A DNA stretch of 59,938 nucleotides, from assembly GCA_017548075.1 (NCBI GenBank), contig JAFYNL010000051.1, positions 1 to 59,938 of the forward strand, given 5' to 3'. Below are positions 1-8,044 of the stretch, piece by piece. The DNA is from Bacteroidaceae bacterium (GTDB taxonomy: Bacteria > Bacteroidota > Bacteroidia > Bacteroidales > Bacteroidaceae). Under the pieces are notes generated by a model. It saw nothing but the letters and a program-made list of their open reading frames with translations. It was not told the origin of the DNA and made no database searches. The number at the start of each line of letters is the position of its first letter. The first letter of the stretch is position 1. Position numbers and translations under genes: made by a program.

Positions 1-936
1 CTGTTCGAGGACTTCTGCGAGTTCGGTCTCGGTATGGCTCTCGGCAACAAGAAGATGAAGGAAAGAGTGGCTAAACTTTTGGCTGAATCTGCTGCAAACG
101 AAAAGTGTCCTGCTGAGTACAAGGCACTTGCAGAGGAATGGATTTCCAATAAGGACGATGCAGACAAGACCAAGGAGATTGCTCCGAAGCTTCGCGAGTA
201 TATCAAGGCAGCTGCAGAGGCTGGTTGCGAAATCAACAAGGAGCTGCAGACGCTCGACCACTATCTGGTAAAGCGCAGCCAGTGGATTATCGGTGGCGAC
301 GGCGCAAGCTATGACATCGGTTACGGCGGCCTCGACCATGTGATTGCCAGCGGCGAAGACGTGAACATCCTCGTGCTCGATACTGAGGTTTACTCCAATA
401 CTGGCGGTCAGGCTTCAAAGGCTACGCCTCTTGGTGCTATTGCTCAGTTTGCAGCTCAAGGCAAGCGCATCCGCAAGAAGGACCTCGGCATGATTGCAAC
501 CACTTATGGCTACGTTTATGTCGCTCAGATTGCTATGGGCGCAGACCATTCGCAGACCCTCAAGGCTATCCGCGAGGCTGAAGCTTGGCACGGACCTTCA
601 ATCATCATCGCTTATGCTCCTTGTATCAACCACGGCCTCAAGGCTGGTATGGGCAAGAGCCAAATTGAGGAGAAGAAGGCTGTAGAGTGCGGTTACTGGC
701 ACCTCTGGCGCTTCAATCCCGCTCTCATCGAGGAAGGCAAGAATCCGTTCAGCCTCGACTCGAAGGAGCCGAACTGGGAGAACTTCCATGACTTCCTCAT
801 TGGCGAGGTTCGTTATCTCTCTGTCAAGAAGGCTTATCCCGACGAAGCAGAAGAACTCTTCGCAGAAGCTCAGCGCATGGCTCAGATTCGCTACAAGAGC
901 TATGTCCGCAAGACTCAAGAGAACTGGGAGAACTAA
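1..936 (+). CDS. nifJ: pyruvate:ferredoxin (flavodoxin) oxidoreductase, C-terminal part
   Basis: Oxidises pyruvate with CoA to acetyl-CoA and CO2, passing electrons to ferredoxin or flavodoxin in anaerobic central metabolism. Only the last 311 codons are present and the frame is open at the left window edge (first residues LFEDFCEFGLGMAL). The visible part is the thiamine-diphosphate-binding domain of the long single-chain enzyme: GGDGASYDIGYGGLDH is the GDG-type Mg/ThDP motif, followed by LVLDTEVYSNTGGQ with the conserved Asn, and then ATTYGYVYVAQIAMGAD. The C-terminal tail ending in RKTQENWEN is normal. A strong terminator follows 16 nt after the stop, so this ends its transcript. The upstream domains, including the ferredoxin-like insert, lie outside the window. 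Confidence 0.95.
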   Translation: MFEDFCEFGLGMALGNKKMKERVAKLLAESAANEKCPAEYKALAEEWISNKDDADKTKEIAPKLREYIKAAAEAGCEINKELQTLDHYLVKRSQWIIGGDGASYDIGYGGLDHVIASGEDVNILVLDTEVYSNTGGQASKATPLGAIAQFAAQGKRIRKKDLGMIATTYGYVYVAQIAMGADHSQTLKAIREAEAWHGPSIIIAYAPCINHGLKAGMGKSQIEEKKAVECGYWHLWRFNPALIEEGKNPFSLDSKEPNWENFHDFLIGEVRYLSVKKAYPDEAEELFAEAQRMAQIRYKSYVRKTQENWEN

Positions 937-951
937 ATCCCTATCTATATC

Positions 952-981
952 AAAAGGAGCATCCGTTTGGGTGCTCCTTTT
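952..981 (+). terminator. Rho-independent terminator after nifJ
   Basis: Stem AGGAGCA (955-961) pairs with TGCTCCT (972-978) around a 10-nt loop and is followed by a T run. It separates nifJ from the mannanase gene. It also argues against an upstream start at 967 for the next ORF, which would lie in the loop. Confidence 0.85.
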
Positions 982-1011
982 TCTATTTCAAACGACACAC
1001 AGGCAAATCCC

Positions 1012-2163
1012 ATGAGAACCCTTACCACCCTAGTCTTAGCTCTAACCTTGCTTTCTGCAAAGGCACAGGTGCAGAATATGATTGTTTACAAAGCCGACGG
1101 CTCTGCAGTTCGTATCGATATAGAAACGGTAGATAGCGTTGCCTTTGAGCAGATTCCAAAATGGAGCAAACGCTCGCAGGAAGCGCAGAACCTACTCACT
1201 TATCTTGAGGAAAACGTCGGGCAAAAGATTCTGACAGGCACTCATGCCTGCGTGAACTACAACACCAACGAAGCCGATTGGGTCTATAAGCACACGGGCA
1301 AGTACCCCGCCATCAACACAATCGACTACATCCACGACATCTATTCCACCTCTGGAGGCTGGATAAACTATGCCAGCACTACTACTTGGCGGAACTGGAC
1401 GAACAAAGGAGGCATCATGTCGGCCATGTGGCATTGGGGAATGCCCACAAATAACGGAAAGGATTGGACTTGCACACCTGGCTCCGACTCCACTCAAACC
1501 GGCTTCCATCCCTTAGCCATCTTCTCTCCCAATAGTGACGACTACAAGACGATGATAAGCCGTATCGACAAGATAGCCAACTGGTTGAAGCCCTTGAAGA
1601 ATGCCAAGATTCCTGTCCTCTGGCGGCCTTTGCACGAAGCACAGGGCAACTGGACAGAGGCCAATCCTGGCACCAGTTGGCACAAAGCTTGGTTCTGGTG
1701 GGGTATAGACGGACCTGAAGCCTTCGTCGAGCTGTGGAGAGTGATGTACGACCGCATGGTGAACTACCACGGACTCACAAATCTTATTTGGATTTACAAC
1801 TCAGGCGACTCGAAACGATGGTACCCTGGCGACGAATATGTCGATATCGTGGCCTTCGACTTCTACAACAAAAGCCTCAGCGAAATGCGGTGGTGGTATG
1901 ACTTCTTCCACGAGAACTTCCCAGGCAAACTTTATGCCATCAGCGAGTTCGGCAACATCCCCAAGGTCTCGGAGTTATGGGCAGACGGGCAGTACTGGAG
2001 CTTCCTCATTCCTTGGTACGACTATGATCGCACCAACAAGCCCAGCGACGAAGCCTACGAGAGCACCGAACACAGCAACGCAAACATCGATTACTGGCTC
2101 GATGCACTCGGTCAGGACTATGTCATCACTCGCGACGAACTGCCGAGTTTCAAGAATCAATAG
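1012..2163 (+). CDS. secreted GH26 beta-mannanase-like glycosidase
   Basis: Predicted endo-beta-1,4-mannanase of family GH26 (retaining, two catalytic Glu). The start at 1012 gives a clean signal peptide (MRTLTTLVLALTLLSAKAQ). A short beta-rich segment follows (about residues 22-50, KADGSAVRIDIETVDSVAF), of a kind often found at the N-terminus of secreted Bacteroidota proteins. The catalytic domain covers about residues 60-380. WRPLHEAQGNW holds the expected acid/base Glu and AISEFGNIP the expected nucleophile, in the order and spacing of GH26. No lipobox is visible, so periplasmic or outer-surface release is likely. It stands alone between a terminator and a repeat array, with no susC/susD partner. 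Substrate assignment to mannan rather than a related beta-glycan is inference. Confidence 0.88.
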   Translation: MRTLTTLVLALTLLSAKAQVQNMIVYKADGSAVRIDIETVDSVAFEQIPKWSKRSQEAQNLLTYLEENVGQKILTGTHACVNYNTNEADWVYKHTGKYPAINTIDYIHDIYSTSGGWINYASTTTWRNWTNKGGIMSAMWHWGMPTNNGKDWTCTPGSDSTQTGFHPLAIFSPNSDDYKTMISRIDKIANWLKPLKNAKIPVLWRPLHEAQGNWTEANPGTSWHKAWFWWGIDGPEAFVELWRVMYDRMVNYHGLTNLIWIYNSGDSKRWYPGDEYVDIVAFDFYNKSLSEMRWWYDFFHENFPGKLYAISEFGNIPKVSELWADGQYWSFLIPWYDYDRTNKPSDEAYESTEHSNANIDYWLDALGQDYVITRDELPSFKNQ

Positions 2164-2191
2164 ACAGCGACACAGCCTGCGTTTTCAAACA

Positions 2192-2301
2192 TAACAGGGA
2201 ATGATGGCAAACATAACGTGTTACGATTGCAATCATAACATGTTATGATGAACGACATAACACGTTATGTTTGGCATCGTAACTGGAGGCGTTGACAGAT
2301 G
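2192..2301. repeat. 22-bp-period TAAC/GTTA array A
   Basis: TAAC starts at 2192, 2214, 2236, 2258 and 2280, an exact 22-bp period over five units. The three central units carry a full palindrome (TAACGTGTTA, TAACATGTTA, TAACACGTTA). A second, weaker dyad (GATTGCAATC) lies half-way between the first two of these palindromes. The array fills the gap between the mannanase stop and the ilvD promoter. Function unknown. Confidence 0.9.
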
Positions 2302-2392
2302 CGACTTTGAGGCTGCTTTTACAGCTTTGATAGCATATTTATGCCTAAAAGCGACTTTTTGCGCATATAATATATAATAATGTGGCATTTTG

Positions 2393-2423
2393 TTGGCTAA
2401 ATGAAAGTTTTATGCTAACTTTG
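2393..2423 (+). promoter_or_regulatory. Bacteroidota-type promoter for ilvD operon
   Basis: TTGG (2393-2396), 19 nt, then TAACTTTG (2416-2423) match the TTTG/TAnnTTTG consensus. Transcription would start near 2430, giving a leader of about 55 nt. I see no leader peptide rich in Ile, Leu or Val and no attenuator hairpin there. Confidence 0.6.
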
Positions 2424-2446
2424 CCGCCAATTCGCGTATGCGTAAC

Positions 2447-2484
2447 GGATTAAGGATTAGAGATTAGGGATTATAGATAAGGAT
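2447..2484 (+). repeat. heptamer leader repeat upstream of ilvD
   Basis: Consecutive 7-mers GGATTAA, GGATTAG, AGATTAG, GGATTAT, AGATAAG occupy 2447-2481, and the ilvD start codon falls within the next heptamer (GATATGG). Similar heptamer tracts lie before other starts in this window. Confidence 0.8.
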
Positions 2485-4281
2485 ATGGTTCATCAACTAA
2501 GGAGTTCGGTCTGCACAGAAGGCCGTAGAATGGCTGGAGCAAGGGCACTTTGGGTTGCTAACGGCATGAAGCGAGAGCAATTCGGCAAACCTATCATCGC
2601 TGTCGTCAACTCGTTCACTCAGTTTGTGCCTGGTCACACTCACCTCCACGAAATAGGACAAATCGTAAAGCAAGAGATAGAGAAGCTCGGCTGCTATGCC
2701 GCAGAGTTTAACACCATCGCCATCGACGACGGCATCGCTATGGGGCACGACGGAATGCTCTATTCCCTGCCTTCTCGCGACATCATTGCCGACAGCGTCG
2801 AGTATATGGTGAATGCGCACAAGGCAGATGCCATGATTTGCATCTCCAATTGCGACAAAGTGACGCCTGGAATGCTGATGGCTGCAATGCGACTGAACAT
2901 TCCTGCAGTCTTCGTGAGCGGCGGTCCGATGGAATCTCACAAGTTGAATGGTGAGAATGCCGACCTCATCACAGCTATGGTGAAAGGCGGCGACCCGACT
3001 GTCAGCGACGAAGAACTGGCGAAGGTAGAGCAGATGGCTTGCCCTGGTTGTGGCGCTTGCTCAGGTATGTTCACGGCGAACTCAATGAACTCACTCACCG
3101 AGGCTATCGGGCTTTCTTTGCCTGGCAACGGAAGCATCCTCGCTACCCACAAGAACCGCATTCAGCTCTTCAAGGACGCAGCCAAGCTCATCGTCAAGAA
3201 TGCCCTCGCATACTACGAGAACGGCGACGAAAGCGTTCTCCCCAGAAGCATCGCTACAAGGCAGGCTTTCCTCAATGCAATGACGCTTGATATCGCCATG
3301 GGAGCCTCCACAAACACTGTGCTCCACCTCCTTGCAGTTGCTCAAGAAGGCGAAGTCGACTTCAAGATGCAGGACATTGATGCTCTCAGCCGCAAAGTGC
3401 CCTTCCTCTGCAAGCTTGCCCCGAACTGGCAGAAGTACAGCATTCAGGAAGAGAACCGCGCTGGTGGCATCCTCGGCATCCTTGGCGAACTCGCTAAAGG
3501 TGACTTGCTCGACCTCTCTTGCAAGCGCGTGAATGGCTCGACTCTTGGCGAAGACATCAAGAAATACAGCATCACCGGCGAGACTATCGACCCAGAGGCA
3601 AAGCGCATCTATAGTAGCGCTCCTGGCGGAAAGTTCAGCAATGTGATGGGCTCGCAGGAGACCTATTACGAGAGCCTCGATACTGATAGAGAGAACGGCT
3701 GCATTCGTGACATAGAACACGCTTATATGAAGGATGGCGGAATGGCTGTCCTCTTCGGAAACATCGCCCAGGATGGCTGCGTAGTCAAGACTGCCGGAGT
3801 CGCTCCTGAGCTTTGGCACTTCGAAGGTCCTGCAGTGGTCTTCGACTCTCAGGAAGATGCTTGCGAAGGCATCCTCGGCGGCAAAGTGAAGAAGGGCGAC
3901 TGTGTGGTCATCACGCACGAAGGTCCCAAGGGCGGTCCTGGAATGCAGGAGATGCTCTACCCCACTTCCTACATCAAATCGATGCACATGGGCAAGGAAT
4001 GCGCCCTTATTACCGACGGACGCTTCTCCGGAGGCACAAGCGGTCTCTCAATCGGACATATCAGTCCTGAGGCAGCCAGCGGCGGCAATATCGGCAAGAT
4101 AAAGGACGGCGACATCATCGTCATCGACATTCCCAGCCGAAGCATCAACGTAAAACTCAGCGACGAAGAACTGGAGGCTCGTCCGCAGCAACCTCTTCGC
4201 CGCAACAGAATAGTAAGTAAAGCGCTCCAGCACTATGCCAAAAGCGTAAGTAGTGCAGATAAGGGAGGAGTTAGATTATGA
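2485..4281 (+). CDS. ilvD: dihydroxy-acid dehydratase
   Basis: Dehydrates 2,3-dihydroxy-isovalerate and 2,3-dihydroxy-3-methylvalerate to the 2-keto acids, the third common step of valine and isoleucine synthesis, using an Fe-S cluster and Mg. At 598 residues it is the usual length. The N-terminus [18 protein letters not shown] is the family start. [12 protein letters not shown] (Cys123, Lys125) and [18 protein letters not shown] (Cys186, 189, 192) are the IlvD/Edd signatures, with [16 protein letters not shown] near the C-terminus. The segment [12 protein letters not shown] lacks the extra Cys of the [2Fe-2S] subgroup and resembles the E. coli type, which carries an oxygen-labile [4Fe-4S] cluster. 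It is the first gene of the operon and overlaps ilvB by ATGA. Confidence 0.97.
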   Translation: MVHQLRSSVCTEGRRMAGARALWVANGMKREQFGKPIIAVVNSFTQFVPGHTHLHEIGQIVKQEIEKLGCYAAEFNTIAIDDGIAMGHDGMLYSLPSRDIIADSVEYMVNAHKADAMICISNCDKVTPGMLMAAMRLNIPAVFVSGGPMESHKLNGENADLITAMVKGGDPTVSDEELAKVEQMACPGCGACSGMFTANSMNSLTEAIGLSLPGNGSILATHKNRIQLFKDAAKLIVKNALAYYENGDESVLPRSIATRQAFLNAMTLDIAMGASTNTVLHLLAVAQEGEVDFKMQDIDALSRKVPFLCKLAPNWQKYSIQEENRAGGILGILGELAKGDLLDLSCKRVNGSTLGEDIKKYSITGETIDPEAKRIYSSAPGGKFSNVMGSQETYYESLDTDRENGCIRDIEHAYMKDGGMAVLFGNIAQDGCVVKTAGVAPELWHFEGPAVVFDSQEDACEGILGGKVKKGDCVVITHEGPKGGPGMQEMLYPTSYIKSMHMGKECALITDGRFSGGTSGLSIGHISPEAASGGNIGKIKDGDIIVIDIPSRSINVKLSDEELEARPQQPLRRNRIVSKALQHYAKSVSSADKGGVRL

Positions 4282-5975
4282 ATACAAAGATAAGCGGTGC
4301 TGAGGCATTGATGAGATGCCTTGAGCACGAAGGCGTAGATGTGCTCTTCGGTTATCCAGGAGGCGCCATCATGCCTACCTACGATGCTCTCTACGACCAC
4401 AAGAAGACCTTGCATCACATTCTTGTTCGTCATGAGCAAGCGGCTGTTCATGCAGCTCAGGGCTATGCTCGAGTGAGTGGAAAAGTCGGCTGTGCTATGG
4501 TGACGAGCGGACCTGGTGCGATGAACACCATTACTGGCGTTGCCGATGCCATGATTGACTCTACTCCGATGGTCGTCATTTGCGGTCAGGTAGGAGCTGC
4601 AATGCTTGGTACAGACGCTTTCCAAGAGGTCGATGTGGTTGGTGTGACTCAGCCTATCACGAAGTGGAACTTCCAGATTCGTCGAGCTGAGGACATTCCT
4701 TGGGCAGTTGCCCGAGCTTTCTTCATTGCCAAGAGTGGCAGGCCTGGTCCTGTTGTGCTCGACTTCGCAAAGAATGCGCAGACGGCCATGATTGAGTATG
4801 CTCCGCAGAAGGTCGATTTCATCCGCAGCTATAACCCCAATCCTCAGCCCGAAGAAGGCGCCATCGAGAAAGCGGCTCAAATGATAAATGAGAGTGTGAA
4901 GCCTTTCATGCTGGTTGGTCAGGGTGTTGAACTGGCGAATGCAAACAAGGAGCTGCTTGCGCTTTGCGAAAAGGCTCAGATTCCTTTCGGCTCGACCATT
5001 CTCGGCCTCTCAGCCGTTCCTTCCGACCATCCGCTGAATATGGGCATGCTTGGTATGCATGGCAACCTAGCTCCAAATGTGATGACCAATCAGTGCGACC
5101 TTCTCATTGCCGTTGGTATGCGCTTCGACGATAGAGTGACAGGCAACCTGAAGACTTATGCCAAGCAGGCTAAAATCATACATTTCGAGATTGACCCATC
5201 CGAATTAGGCAAGAATGTGAAGCCCACGCTCTCCGTTCTCGGCAACTGTAAACTAACTTTGCCTGCAGTGACAAAGCTTGTGGAGAAAACCACTCACAAG
5301 GCTTGGGTGGAAGGTTTCAAGCCCTATCAGGAAAAGGAATACACGAAGGTCATCGACGCAGCTCTTCATCCAAAAGAAGGTCCGCTCTTGATGGGCGAAG
5401 TGGTTCGCAAGGTCAGCGAGGCAGCCAAGAACAAAGCCATTCTCGTGACCGATGTCGGCCAGAACCAGATGATGGGTTGTCGCTACTTCAAGTTCACAAA
5501 GCCTCGCTCGGTCGTTACTAGTGGCGGTTGCGGAACTATGGGCTTCGGCATTCCTGCGGCCATGGGAGCCTGCTATGGTGCTCCCGACAGGACCGTTTGC
5601 CTGTTTTGTGGCGACGGAGGCTTCCAGATGACCATTCAGGAGCTGGGAACCATCATGGAGAACCGCATTCCAGTGAAGATGATTCTGCTGAACAACAACT
5701 TCCTCGGCAATGTTCGCCAATGGCAGTATATGTTCTTCAACAAGCGCTACTCTTTCACGCCGATGCTCAACCCCGATTACGAGAAGATTGCAGCGGGCTA
5801 CAACATTCCTTGCAAGACCGTCATAGACCGCAAGGACCTCGATGCAGCCATCAAGGAGATGCTCAAGACGGAAGGCCCGTACCTCCTGCAATGTGCTGTG
5901 AAAGAAGAAGATAACGTACTCCCCATGACGCCCCCAGGTGCCAATGTGGATGAAATGCTATTAGAAGTAAAATAA
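4278..5975 (+). CDS. ilvB: acetolactate synthase large (catalytic) subunit
   Basis: Condenses two pyruvates, or pyruvate and 2-ketobutyrate, to acetohydroxy acids. It needs ThDP, Mg and FAD. The 565-residue chain has the usual three-domain order. Near the N-terminus [15 protein letters not shown] and [15 protein letters not shown] carry the catalytic Glu (Glu53). A central FAD/DHS-like domain follows, then a C-terminal ThDP domain with [14 protein letters not shown] and the NNNFLG end of that motif. The ATG overlaps the ilvD stop (ATGA), so translation is probably coupled. ilvN starts 3 nt after the stop, as expected for the catalytic/regulatory pair. Confidence 0.97.
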   Translation: MNTKISGAEALMRCLEHEGVDVLFGYPGGAIMPTYDALYDHKKTLHHILVRHEQAAVHAAQGYARVSGKVGCAMVTSGPGAMNTITGVADAMIDSTPMVVICGQVGAAMLGTDAFQEVDVVGVTQPITKWNFQIRRAEDIPWAVARAFFIAKSGRPGPVVLDFAKNAQTAMIEYAPQKVDFIRSYNPNPQPEEGAIEKAAQMINESVKPFMLVGQGVELANANKELLALCEKAQIPFGSTILGLSAVPSDHPLNMGMLGMHGNLAPNVMTNQCDLLIAVGMRFDDRVTGNLKTYAKQAKIIHFEIDPSELGKNVKPTLSVLGNCKLTLPAVTKLVEKTTHKAWVEGFKPYQEKEYTKVIDAALHPKEGPLLMGEVVRKVSEAAKNKAILVTDVGQNQMMGCRYFKFTKPRSVVTSGGCGTMGFGIPAAMGACYGAPDRTVCLFCGDGGFQMTIQELGTIMENRIPVKMILLNNNFLGNVRQWQYMFFNKRYSFTPMLNPDYEKIAAGYNIPCKTVIDRKDLDAAIKEMLKTEGPYLLQCAVKEEDNVLPMTPPGANVDEMLLEVK

Positions 5976-5978
5976 GAC

Positions 5979-6836
5979 ATGGAAGACAAGAAAAAGAAAA
6001 AGGGGGCCGTAGCTGGCGGTCGTAAGGGCGGCCAGTGTGGCGATTGCAATACTTGCGGCAAGTGCGATGAGCTGGAGCAGGCTCAGGAGATGCAGGGCTT
6101 CAACGATGCCGTTCGAGCCGCTGCTGCCATTGAGCGCGATAGTTTCGAGAAGAACCTCGCTCGCCAGCGCAAAGCTACCCTCGCCCGCGATACTGCCAAA
6201 GGCAGCCAAGTGGAGACCTTCAGCCGCAATGCAGTGGCTCGTCCGGCTGTACCTGGTCACGAAGGAGCGCTCCTCAGTCACGATGGCCTGACGCTCTACA
6301 CCCTCATCGTCTATTCCGAGAACTTCGCAGGTATCCTGAACCAGATTACCGCCGTCTTCACTCGTCGCCAGGTCAACATCGAGAGCCTGAATGTTTGCGC
6401 CTCTTCCACCCCTGGCGTCCACAAGTACACAATCACTTGCTACTGCAAGCAAGAGATGGCGGAAATGCTGACCAAACAGATTGAAAAAAAGGTTGATGTA
6501 CTGCAGGCTAACTGCTTCATCGACAACGAGATATTCATCCTCGAGACTTCCCTGCTGAAACTCTCCACACCGATGGTACTTGCCAATCAGGACATATCCT
6601 GCATCGTTCGTCGCTACGATGCTCGCATAGTGGAAGTGAACCCCACCTACACCATCGTCGAGAACACTGGCATCACAAAGGATGTGATTGAACTTTTCAC
6701 CCAGCTCGATGCCCTTGGCTGCGTCCTGCAGTTCGTCCGCACAGGCCGAATAGCAGTCACGAAGTCCTGCATAGAGCGCCTCGATGCCTACATAGCAAAG
6801 CGAGAAGAAGAACACAATTCTTTTAGTGAAGAGTAA
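5979..6836 (+). CDS. ilvN: acetolactate synthase regulatory subunit with unusual N-terminal extension
   Basis: ACT-domain regulatory subunit that activates IlvB and gives feedback control by valine. The ACT domain starts near residue 105 (LYTLIVYSENFAGILNQ) and continues through FTRRQVNIESLNV. The C-terminal half (FVRTGRIAVTKSCIERLDAY) is normal. Family members are usually about 160-190 residues and many Bacteroidota proteins start directly with a short MEDKK-like segment before LYTL. Here about 100 residues lie between MEDKK and LYTL: a Lys run, a Gly-rich stretch, four Cys at positions 20, 23, 26 and 29 (CGDCNTCGKC), then a charged, Ala/Arg-rich, probably helical or disordered segment. The frame is open throughout and starts 3 nt after ilvB, so the extension is probably real. 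The four Cys could bind a metal (inference). Confidence 0.9.
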   Translation: MEDKKKKKGAVAGGRKGGQCGDCNTCGKCDELEQAQEMQGFNDAVRAAAAIERDSFEKNLARQRKATLARDTAKGSQVETFSRNAVARPAVPGHEGALLSHDGLTLYTLIVYSENFAGILNQITAVFTRRQVNIESLNVCASSTPGVHKYTITCYCKQEMAEMLTKQIEKKVDVLQANCFIDNEIFILETSLLKLSTPMVLANQDISCIVRRYDARIVEVNPTYTIVENTGITKDVIELFTQLDALGCVLQFVRTGRIAVTKSCIERLDAYIAKREEEHNSFSEE

Positions 6837-6898
6837 AGAATTAAGAGTGAAAAATTAAAAAAACTCAATAACTTATAAACTCATAAACTCAAATCCAA

Positions 6899-7942
6899 AT
6901 GGCAAAAATGAATTTTGGCGGCGTCATCGAGGAAGTTATGACCCGCGAAGAGTTCCCTCTTGAGAAAGCGCGTGAAATACTGAAAGACGAGACCATCGCC
7001 GTCATCGGTTATGGCGTGCAAGGTCCTGGTCAGGCTTGCAATCTGCGCGACAATGGCTTCAATGTCATCGTTGGTCAGCGCCAGGGCAAGACTTTCGAGA
7101 AAGCTATCGGCGACGGTTGGGTTCCCGGTCAGACTTTGTTCTCCATCGAGGAGGCAGCCGAGAAGGGCACCATCGTAATGTGTCTGCTCTCCGATGCAGC
7201 TGTGATGAGCGTTTGGCCCACTCTGCAGAAGTACCTCACTCCCGGCAAGGCTCTCTATTTCTCTCACGGCTTCGCCATCACTTGGAGCGACCGTACCGGT
7301 TGCGTTCCTGCAAAAGATATCGACGTCATCATGGTGGCTCCTAAGGGCAGCGGCACCAGCCTTCGCACAATGTTCCTCGAAGGTCGCGGCCTGAACAGCT
7401 CTTACGCAGTCTATCAGGATGCTACAGGCAAGGCACTCGACCGCACGCTCGCACTCGGCATCGGCATTGGCTCAGGCTACCTCTTCGAGACCACATTCCA
7501 GCGCGAAGCAACCTCCGACCTCACTGGCGAGCGCGGCTCTCTGATGGGTGCCATTCAAGGCTTGCTCCTGGCTCAGTATGAAGTGCTCCGCGAGAACGGA
7601 CATACTCCTTCCGAAGCCTTCAACGAGACCGTAGAAGAGCTGACACAAAGCCTCATGCCTCTGTTTGCTCAGAAGGGAATGGACTGGATGTATGCCAACT
7701 GCTCGACAACAGCTCAGCGCGGCGCACTCGACTGGTTCCCCCGTTTCCACGACGCCATCAAGCCCGTTATGGAGCAATTGTATGCAAGCGTGAAGTGCGG
7801 CAACGAAGCTCAGATCAGCATCGACTCCAACTCTAAGCCCGACTATCGCGTTGGCCTTGAGAAGGAACTTGCAGCTCTCCGCGAAAGCGAAATGTGGCGC
7901 ACAGCCGAGACCGTTCGCAAACTCCGCCCAGAAAACAACTAA
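6899..7942 (+). CDS. ilvC: ketol-acid reductoisomerase (class I)
   Basis: Isomerises and reduces acetohydroxy acids to dihydroxy acids with NAD(P)H and Mg, the step between IlvBN and IlvD. The 347-residue chain has an N-terminal Rossmann fold (AVIGYGVQGPGQACNLRDNG) and a single knotted C-terminal helical domain. Acidic metal ligands lie in the SDLTGERGSLMGA segment. The cofactor loop after the second strand reads VGQRQGKTFEKA, a form whose NADH/NADPH preference cannot be settled by reading. The gap from ilvN (62 nt) contains AT-rich repeated text (AACTTATAAACTCATAAACTC) and no obvious promoter, so it is probably the last gene of the ilv operon. Confidence 0.97.
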   Translation: MAKMNFGGVIEEVMTREEFPLEKAREILKDETIAVIGYGVQGPGQACNLRDNGFNVIVGQRQGKTFEKAIGDGWVPGQTLFSIEEAAEKGTIVMCLLSDAAVMSVWPTLQKYLTPGKALYFSHGFAITWSDRTGCVPAKDIDVIMVAPKGSGTSLRTMFLEGRGLNSSYAVYQDATGKALDRTLALGIGIGSGYLFETTFQREATSDLTGERGSLMGAIQGLLLAQYEVLRENGHTPSEAFNETVEELTQSLMPLFAQKGMDWMYANCSTTAQRGALDWFPRFHDAIKPVMEQLYASVKCGNEAQISIDSNSKPDYRVGLEKELAALRESEMWRTAETVRKLRPENN

Positions 7943-7980
7943 GGCCCTTTCCTCCGTCGAGGGAAGACTTAAACAAAGAG

Positions 7981-8012
7981 AAAGCCGCTTCAAAACCGAG
8001 GCGGCTTTACTC
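7981..8012 (+). terminator. terminator after ilvC
   Basis: AAAGCCGC (7981-7988) pairs with GCGGCTTT (8001-8008) around a 12-nt loop. The T tract after it is interrupted, so termination may be moderate. It sits between convergent transcripts. Confidence 0.65.
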
Positions 8013-8020
8013 ATTTTCTG

Positions 8021-8044
8021 TTGTTGCGGTGTTGCGGTGTTGCG
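8021..8044. repeat. octamer-triplet tract 1 (TTGTTGCG, 2x GTGTTGCG)
   Basis: Three consecutive 8-mers end exactly at the stop codon of the primase-helicase gene. Equivalent triplets occur at 12341-12364, 12463-12486 and 14734-14757. Together they bound and divide the accessory island. Confidence 0.85.

Noticed and set aside
967-1011. Upstream start for the GH26 gene
   Set aside because: Lies within the nifJ terminator; the signal peptide begins at 1012.
2424-2484. Leader-peptide attenuator for the ilv operon
   Set aside because: No Ile/Leu/Val-rich short ORF or terminator/antiterminator pair is visible.
3091-3987. 298-codon open frame on the minus strand within ilvD
   Set aside because: Shadow of ilvD codon usage; the ilvD frame has full family motifs and the antisense product shows no coherent fold or promoter.
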